Shown: piece by piece, positions 1-4,501 of the stretch
How positions within the stretch are numbered: the first letter of the stretch is position 1
Layout of the letters: the number at the start of each line of letters is the position of its first letter
Assembly (NCBI GenBank): GCA_900538905.1
Contig: UPZS01000060.1
Span: 1-7,878, forward strand
DNA: 7,878 bases
Direction of reading: 5' to 3'
Source: an uncultured Sutterella sp.
Lineage (GTDB): Bacteria; Pseudomonadota; Gammaproteobacteria; Burkholderiales; Burkholderiaceae_F
Translations under genes and position numbers: made by a program
Notes under the pieces: generated by a model
What the model was told of the DNA's origin: nothing
The model's input: the letters and a program-made list of their open reading frames with translations, nothing else
Databases searched by the model: none

Positions 1-1
1 C

Positions 2-121
2 GATTCTGCCATGACCGTCTTTAGTGTCGCTTATGCGTGCCGAACAGAGCGGGAAAACGGAACGTGTTTAAAGACAATCGAATGGTCGGATGCTCGAGAC
101 GAAAATTTTGAGGGCATTTAA
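2..121 (+). CDS. Possible 3' end of a rightward gene, cut by the window edge
   Basis: One forward frame is open from the left edge for 39 codons and ends in TAA at 119-121. The other two forward frames stop within the first 30 bases, and no comparable leftward frame exists. The conceptual C-terminus is polar (it ends ...DENFEGI) and I do not recognise it. Base composition is more balanced here than in the AT-rich stretch that follows, which fits a coding end. A 39-codon open frame can easily arise by chance, and no clear terminator hairpin with a T-run follows directly. This is a candidate only. Confidence 0.25.
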   Translation, partial: DSAMTVFSVAYACRTERENGTCLKTIEWSDARDENFEGI

Positions 122-465
122 ACGCGCTTGTGTCTTGAGGTCAAAACACACGAAAAACCATACAAAATCTAATGTCATTTAACCCTACTTAATTTATGGA
201 TACTTAATAGTTCCTCGCTATGGAAACGAAGAGGTAGACCCACTGGACCCTCAGAAAAGGGAAACAGGCCACTTTGTTAATTCGAAACAACGCCGCCTGA
301 CTAAGAACGACGTTGTTTGAACAAGTTTTTGTCGGCTTGAGAACTTAATAACACGTTAGATCAAACTAGTAAACTATGATAAAAACTGAAATCCTACAAG
401 AAAGGCAAAAGAAATCCATAAAATCAGAACGATTAATCAAGGTCTTACCACGATTTTTAGAAATC
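122..465. other. AT-rich intergenic spacer without a convincing gene
   Basis: This stretch is visibly richer in A+T than the flanking genes and has no supported reading frame. It holds short repeats. TACTTAAT occurs at 186-193 and 201-208, and ACTTAATA recurs at 343-350. An inverted repeat, AAACAACG at 285-292 with CGTTGTTT at 311-318, is followed by five T at 326-330. A small hairpin lies at 452-465 (GATTT/AAATC). I see no tRNA, insertion-sequence end or CRISPR repeat. The composition would fit a transcriptionally quiet or acquired boundary next to the hip locus. Confidence 0.6.
281..330 (+). terminator. Possible weak terminator or folded element: hairpin followed by a T-run
   Basis: The arms TTC-g-AAACAACG (281-292) and CGTTGTTTGAA (311-321) can pair around an 18-base loop. 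A run of five T begins five bases later. The stem is rather AT-rich and the loop long, so termination would be weak. It could end transcription coming from the left, or simply be a structured element in the spacer. TTGTT/AACAA pairs at 274-290 and 313-324 could form competing smaller hairpins. Confidence 0.3.
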
Positions 466-492
466 TTGAAAATGTGAGATAATTATCATAAT
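466..492 (+). promoter_or_regulatory. Candidate sigma-70 promoter of hipBA
   Basis: A TTGAAA -35 box (466-471, 5 of 6 consensus bases) and a CATAAT -10 box (487-492, 5 of 6) precede hipB. The spacer is 15 bases, shorter than ideal. Transcription would start near 499-500, giving a leader of about 33 bases to the ATG at 533. The -10 box lies inside inverted repeats that could be HipB operators, as expected for autoregulation. This is a motif match only. Confidence 0.4.
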
Positions 493-514
493 GAAAAGAG
501 TTATCTGGTATAAC
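478..514. promoter_or_regulatory. Candidate HipB operator: clustered inverted repeats
   Basis: Three perfect inverted repeats overlap or follow the -10 box: GATAATTATC (478-487), ATTAT-c-ATAAT (482-492) and GTTAT-ctggt-ATAAC (500-514). The centres of the last two are at 487 and 507, about 20 bases or two helical turns apart, so two dimers could sit on one face of the DNA. HipB proteins repress their own operon by binding inverted repeats over the promoter, and that precedent supports the reading. The half-site (TTATC or TTAT) resembles but does not equal the TATCC half-site of the E. coli hip operators. Confidence 0.45.
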
Positions 515-532
515 TAGTTGAATCAAATAGAT

Positions 533-829
533 ATGAGACCGTCCTTTGCTGTTGAAGAATCTTTGGTAGCGCTTGGTCACAATATGAAAGTGGCTCGTTT
601 GAAGCGTCGCCTCCCCCAAAACATCCTAGCCGAACGCGCGGGTGTCTCTCTGTCGACTCTGTGCAAAATAGAAAACGGCAATGGCGGAGTCGCGATTGCA
701 AGTTACGCAGCCGTTCTCCTCGCTCTCGACCTGGGCACCCCTTTCGCCGAAATCGGACGAAGCGACCCTTTGTCCCTGGCGCTCGAAACTGAGACCCTTC
801 CGAAACGCATTCGCAAATCCGGAAAATAG
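533..829 (+). CDS. hipB: HipB-type XRE-family antitoxin / transcriptional repressor
   Basis: This is a 98-residue protein with one XRE/Cro-type helix-turn-helix domain covering about residues 13-66. The recognition region around residues 29-48 carries the typical LAERAGVS...L.KIE pattern. The C-terminal tail (DPL...LP.RIRK) resembles HipB antitoxins paired with the main proteobacterial HipA class. Such proteins bind operator DNA and sequester their partner HipA. I chose the ATG at 533. A TTG at 518 would add five residues, and neither start has a good Shine-Dalgarno sequence. The stop is two bases before the hipA ATG, so the pair is surely one transcript and probably translationally coupled. 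Inverted repeats just upstream suggest autorepression. Because its HipA partner seems kinase-dead, its role may be regulatory rather than neutralising. Confidence 0.85.
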   Translation: MRPSFAVEESLVALGHNMKVARLKRRLPQNILAERAGVSLSTLCKIENGNGGVAIASYAAVLLALDLGTPFAEIGRSDPLSLALETETLPKRIRKSGK

Positions 830-831
830 TC

Positions 832-2118
832 ATGCCTCAGGTTGTTCCCATTGCTTGGCTCAAAAAGGACCTGACCGTTCCCATCGGTCAGTTGGTTCTT
901 AGTGACGACTCCGGCCAGGGAGCGTCGATGGCTTTCCGCTACGACAAAGAATGGCTCTCGTCCGGTTTTCCTCTCGGTAGCGACCTTCCATTGAGTCCGA
1001 CGATTCATTACCCCTCTCCAGATCCCATGGAAACAGATCCGGTGCTGGGGTCTCGCAGCGATGTCTTCGGGTTCTTTGCTGACCATGCTCCCGGAAAGTG
1101 GGTTGAGAAGTTGATTCGGCAGGCGCATTTAAATGACCTCAAAATTGATTTTCTTGAGGGTGCACCCGCGTCAACCGAAATATGGACGCGCTCAGGACAC
1201 GTTTTCGGTCGATTTTCTGCCCTGTCCCTTCCTCTAACTCACGGATTTCACACGAAATTTTTGCCACCCGTTCTTGAAATTGAGGGTTTCGGCAAAAACT
1301 CAAAATCGGTCAAAAATCTGGGTTTGGCCATGCAGGCACTGAACGCCGGAGCCTCAATTCGAGGTAAAGAGCTTGTGGAGATGCTGCTTTCAAGTGCTAT
1401 GGAGCTTGGCGGCACCAATCCCAAATGCGTGGTGCGTCTGGGCAAGTCCGACGATGAGTGGGTCGTACGCCACGCTTCCGCACGTGAACCCGTTAACTCT
1501 GCCTTATGGATGGCTGTGACGCGGGAGCTCGCTCAGGCCTGCGGCATCAAGGTTGTCGAGGGTAAGCTGATTGCACCGAGACTTTATGCGGAACGCCGCT
1601 TTGACCGCGCCGAGGACGGATCTCCCCTGCTTTGTTTGTCGGCCGCGACGCTTGTTCGACGGCAGATGACGCGCGAGCGGATCCTTCATCCGACACCCAA
1701 GACCTATCTTGACATCGCCGATATTCTCAATCGTTGCGGCGCAGATCCGACAGCTGATTTGCGTGCTCTGTTTGCACGATTGCTTTTCAATACCCTTACG
1801 GGAAACAACCGTGATCGGCTCGATCAGTTTTGGTTCACTCCGACCGAAATGGGATGGAAACTTTTGCCTATGTATGCTCCCTGTGCGCAGTTGCCGTTCC
1901 TATCGGCTCGGTTTTTGTCGACACCGCTAAAACCCGGCGCTAATGTCGCGGATCCTGAATCCGCTATTGTGCTTTCTCGATATTTTGGTGTCTCGATCAA
2001 AGACGCCAAAGCGATGCGGCTAGAATTCATGCTGGTACTTTCCGAGTGGCGTCGCATCGCCGAAACAGCCGGTGCCGACCTCCTTGAAATTCGCCAAATG
2101 CAAGGGGCCTTCGGGTAG
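832..2118 (+). CDS. hipA: HipA-family protein lacking the kinase residues (pseudokinase)
   Basis: This is a 428-residue protein of normal HipA length, in the order N-terminal HipA subdomain (about 1-130) then HipA-like kinase core (about 160-410). Family marks remain: FADHAPGKW (82-90), GG.NPK (193-198), RFDR (256-259), LSAATL (269-274) and FN.L.GN (319-325). Catalytic HipA is a Ser/Thr kinase that phosphorylates glutamyl-tRNA synthetase and itself. Motif alignment to catalytic family members shows the key residues replaced. The autophosphorylated Ser (E. coli S150) is E191. The ATP Lys (K181) is R213. The GNTDDHxRN loop reads GNNRDRLDQ (324-332), so the catalytic Asp is R327, the His R329 and the Asn Q332. 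The metal Asp of PAYD is A349 in PMYA. The frame is uninterrupted, so this looks like a maintained inactive homologue rather than a fresh pseudogene. It follows hipB by two bases with only a weak GGAA ribosome site. HipA family is sure; loss of activity is inferred from motif alignment. Confidence 0.88.
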   Translation: MPQVVPIAWLKKDLTVPIGQLVLSDDSGQGASMAFRYDKEWLSSGFPLGSDLPLSPTIHYPSPDPMETDPVLGSRSDVFGFFADHAPGKWVEKLIRQAHLNDLKIDFLEGAPASTEIWTRSGHVFGRFSALSLPLTHGFHTKFLPPVLEIEGFGKNSKSVKNLGLAMQALNAGASIRGKELVEMLLSSAMELGGTNPKCVVRLGKSDDEWVVRHASAREPVNSALWMAVTRELAQACGIKVVEGKLIAPRLYAERRFDRAEDGSPLLCLSAATLVRRQMTRERILHPTPKTYLDIADILNRCGADPTADLRALFARLLFNTLTGNNRDRLDQFWFTPTEMGWKLLPMYAPCAQLPFLSARFLSTPLKPGANVADPESAIVLSRYFGVSIKDAKAMRLEFMLVLSEWRRIAETAGADLLEIRQMQGAFG

Positions 2119-2187
2119 CTGTTGTAGACAGTATTGTTATAGTTACTACCTTAAATAATACTAAATTACTCTTTCAGGTCTAGGATT
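2119..2187 (+). promoter_or_regulatory. AT-rich gap with nested inverted repeats before the deaminase gene
   Basis: This 69-base gap contains AGTATT (2130-2135) and AATACT (2157-2162) as a perfect 6-base inverted repeat. A second one, TAGT-t-ACTA (2140-2148), lies inside it. No GC-rich terminator is visible, so read-through from hipA is possible. A local promoter is also possible: TTGTTA at 2134-2139 and TAATAC at 2156-2161 are 16 bases apart, but the match is poor. A short CAGG at 2175-2178, nine bases before the ATG, is the only Shine-Dalgarno candidate. Confidence 0.3.
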
Positions 2188-2604
2188 ATGGACATCAAAA
2201 AAGACAATGCGATGTATATGCAGATTGCGCAGATTGCTGCCAACCGCAGCTATGCTCAGCGTCTGAAAGTCGGCTGTGTCATTGTCAAAAACAATTCGAT
2301 TATCAGCTTCGGTTGGAACGGGATGCCCACAGGGTATGACAACTGTTGTGAGATCGAGGTAGACGGGAAATTGGTGACGCGGCCGGAGGTGCAGCATGCT
2401 GAACTGAACGCGATCAGCAAATTGGCCTACAACGGTTATTCGAGCCACGGAGCGAGCATTTACATCACCCACTCCCCCTGCATGCATTGCTCTTTGCTGA
2501 TTCAAAAGTGCGGAATCGAAGCGGTCTATTACCATGAAATTTATCGCGACGATTCAGGGCTCAAGTTTCTGCGCGCGGCAGGCATTCACGTTGAGCAGCT
2601 CTGA
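2188..2604 (+). CDS. Phage-type dCMP/cytidine deaminase family protein
   Basis: This is a 138-residue soluble zinc deaminase. The catalytic signature HAE is at 70-72 (His70 zinc ligand, Glu72 proton shuttle) and PCMHC at 97-101 (Cys98 and Cys101 zinc ligands). The preceding motifs VGCVIVK (28-34) and GWNGMPTGYDNCCE (42-55) are typical of deoxycytidylate deaminases, which convert dCMP to dUMP for dTTP synthesis. The sequence is close to the compact forms I associate with phages and Bacteroidetes, and it lacks the usual Cys-rich insertion between the GWNG and HAE motifs. It lies downstream of hipBA on the same strand, 69 bases away, and ends before a strong terminator, so it may be the last gene of the hip transcript. 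Substrate (dCMP versus another cytosine nucleotide) cannot be settled from motifs. A role in housekeeping or in phage defence through nucleotide pools is open. Confidence 0.85.
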   Translation: MDIKKDNAMYMQIAQIAANRSYAQRLKVGCVIVKNNSIISFGWNGMPTGYDNCCEIEVDGKLVTRPEVQHAELNAISKLAYNGYSSHGASIYITHSPCMHCSLLIQKCGIEAVYYHEIYRDDSGLKFLRAAGIHVEQL

Positions 2605-2628
2605 GTTTCGAAACTGTTCTCACATAAC

Positions 2629-2666
2629 AAAGGACGCCGTCCGATATGCGGATTCGGCGTCCTTTT
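2629..2666. terminator. Bidirectional Rho-independent terminator between convergent genes
   Basis: The stem GGACGCCG (2632-2639) pairs perfectly with CGGCGTCC (2655-2662). It is flanked by AAA on the left and TTTT on the right, so it has a U-run in both directions. Inside, TCCG (2640-2643) pairs with CGGA (2649-2652) around a five-base loop, leaving a two-base bulge. It lies between the deaminase stop (2604) and the hydrogenase stop (2689) and can end both transcripts. Confidence 0.9.
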
Positions 2667-2688
2667 GATTACCGGCTATCCTTCCGGT

Positions 2689-4482
2689 CTAGCCTAAGCG
2701 GACTTTTTCCCATATCTCTGCGATACCGGGATTGCGGCGCTTCTGTTGACGATCTTTGTAGTTCGTATGCAGAAGCGTTTCAGCGCGATGGCTCAACGGT
2801 TTTTCCAGGAATTCCTGATACAGACGAATAACGTCCGGATTACGGTGGCTCTGACGGATCGGGCGTTCGGCATCAATCTTGTAGATTGATTGCGTGCGAG
2901 CATCAAGTTTATCGAGATAGCTGTTCTTTTCGCGGATCGTACCGCCGCCGTCCACACAGCCGCCCGGGCAAGCCATAACCTCTATGAAGTGGTAATCGCA
3001 CTTGCCTTCGCGAATGTCTTCAAGGATTTGTTCGACATGGGCCAAACCATGCACCACGGCGATTTTTACCTTGCCCTTTTCGCCGAGATCAACCGTTCCT
3101 TCTTTGACCCATTCCTTGCCGCGGGCCGGTTCGTAGACAACATGGCCGAGCTCTTTGCCGGTGACCACGTGATACACCGTACGCACAGCCGCTTCCATCA
3201 CACCGCCCGTGACGCCGAAGATGGCGCCGGCGCCTGTGTTCTGAGACATGAAGGGGCTGTCGTATTCGCTTTCCGGGATCTGCGGTAGATTGATGCCGTG
3301 ACGACGCAACACACGGGCGAATTCTCGGACAGTGAGCACAAGGTCGGTGTCGGGCATGCCTTCAGTCTTGAGCTGACTGCGGGCGGCTTCGTCCTTCTTG
3401 GCCGTGCAGGGCATGATCGAGATGAAACGCAGTTTGTCCGGATTGATGCCGTGTTCGCGGGCAAACCAGGTCTTGGCGAGCGACCCGAAGATCGCCTGCG
3501 GAGAGCGCGTGGTCGAGAGGTTCGGAATGATTTCCGGGTGTACCTTTTCGACAAAGTTCACCCAGCCAGGGCAACAGCTCGTCATCATCGGCAGCGTGCC
3601 GCCGTCGTTGAGACGTTCGAGCAGTTCTGTACCCTCTTCCATAATTGTGACGTCGGCGGCCCAGTTGATGTCACAGACGTAGTCGGCGCCGAGCTGCTTT
3701 AAAGCCGTTACGATGCGCTTTTCAAGGTTGGTGCCAGGAGCTGCCAGGAAGGCGTCGCCCAAGGTTACACGCACGGCCGGAGCAAATGCCACGACAGTTT
3801 TAATTTCGGGGTCGGAGAACCAATCCAGGGCGACTTCGGTCTGATCCTTTTCGCTCAGAGCGCCCGTCGGGCAAACAAGCGAGCACTGGCCGCACTGCAC
3901 GCACTTGGCGCTGTCGGCCCAGAGTTTGGCGCCGGCAATACCCACGCCGCATTCGTTGCCGATGTTGTCCATCGTAAGAGCCGAAACTCCCTGAACCTGA
4001 CGGCAGACTTCCACGCAGCGGTAACAACGGATGCACTTGTTGGCATCGCGCACCAGGCCATTGGCCGACCAGTCCAATGGTCGCTTTTCGGTAAAGCGGC
4101 CGTTGCAGCTGTTGTGTTGCAGGCCCACGTAGAGCGCCAAGTCCTGTAGTTCACAATTGCCGTGACGCGAACAGCTTGCGCAGTCCTGATCGTGATCGGA
4201 GAAGATCCAGGCAACCTGCCAGCGTTGCATTTCGCGAATGCGTTTGGTGCGAGTTTGAACTCGCATACCGTTGGTGAGCGGTGTCGTGCAGGCTGTCACG
4301 ATCTGACCGCGGCCGCGGTCATCGGTGACTTCCACAAGGCAGACGCGGCACGTTCCGGGCGTGTGGTTCAAAGGCAGATAGGCGCACAGCGTTGGAATAA
4401 AAATACCCAGACGCTTGGCGGCATGCAAAATGGTTTCGCCTTCTTGGAATTCAAATTCTTTGTTGTTGATCCAGGCTTTCAT
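2689..4482 (-). CDS. hydA: [FeFe] hydrogenase, CpI-like, with a full Fe-S relay
   Basis: This is a 597-residue cytoplasmic iron hydrogenase that interconverts H2 with protons and electrons. Domain order: a [2Fe-2S] domain (C33, C45, C48, C65), a His-ligated [4Fe-4S] site (H97, C101, C104, C110), two ferredoxin-type [4Fe-4S] sites (C150/153/156/160 and C194/197/200/204), then the H-cluster domain. The H-cluster motifs are TSCCPGW (301-307), MPCTAKKDE (357-365) and EVMACPGGC (501-509). They supply ligands C304, C359, C505 and C509. By alignment to Clostridium CpI, the proton path C303, E283, S323 and E286 is intact. The last motif continues GGGTI where GGGQP is usual. About 20 basic residues extend past the usual C-terminus. 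There is no signal peptide. It is second in a leftward operon, 19 bases after the flavoprotein, with a clear AAGGGG ribosome site. The partner suggests NAD(P)H as electron donor or acceptor. No maturation genes are nearby. Confidence 0.96.
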   Translation of the reverse strand: MKAWINNKEFEFQEGETILHAAKRLGIFIPTLCAYLPLNHTPGTCRVCLVEVTDDRGRGQIVTACTTPLTNGMRVQTRTKRIREMQRWQVAWIFSDHDQDCASCSRHGNCELQDLALYVGLQHNSCNGRFTEKRPLDWSANGLVRDANKCIRCYRCVEVCRQVQGVSALTMDNIGNECGVGIAGAKLWADSAKCVQCGQCSLVCPTGALSEKDQTEVALDWFSDPEIKTVVAFAPAVRVTLGDAFLAAPGTNLEKRIVTALKQLGADYVCDINWAADVTIMEEGTELLERLNDGGTLPMMTSCCPGWVNFVEKVHPEIIPNLSTTRSPQAIFGSLAKTWFAREHGINPDKLRFISIMPCTAKKDEAARSQLKTEGMPDTDLVLTVREFARVLRRHGINLPQIPESEYDSPFMSQNTGAGAIFGVTGGVMEAAVRTVYHVVTGKELGHVVYEPARGKEWVKEGTVDLGEKGKVKIAVVHGLAHVEQILEDIREGKCDYHFIEVMACPGGCVDGGGTIREKNSYLDKLDARTQSIYKIDAERPIRQSHRNPDVIRLYQEFLEKPLSHRAETLLHTNYKDRQQKRRNPGIAEIWEKVRLG

Positions 4483-4501
4483 TTTTTTGTCCCCTTGCCT
4501 T

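Noticed and set aside
1..532. CRISPR array, tRNA or insertion-sequence remnant in the left spacer
   Set aside because: No regularly spaced repeats of adequate length, cloverleaf or terminal inverted repeats with a transposase fragment are visible.
703..1128. A 141-codon minus-strand frame across hipB and hipA
   Set aside because: It is antisense to two genes with clear family motifs and lacks its own motifs or ribosome site.
832..2118. hipA as a simple pseudogene
   Set aside because: The 428-codon frame is full length with no frameshift or stop, keeps structural family motifs and the tight hipB junction. Loss of several distinct catalytic residues without any disruption fits a retained inactive protein better, though recent relaxation cannot be excluded.
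2890..3702. Plus-strand frames of 132-134 codons antisense to hydA
   Set aside because: They lie opposite the H-cluster domain of a clearly coding gene and have no family features.
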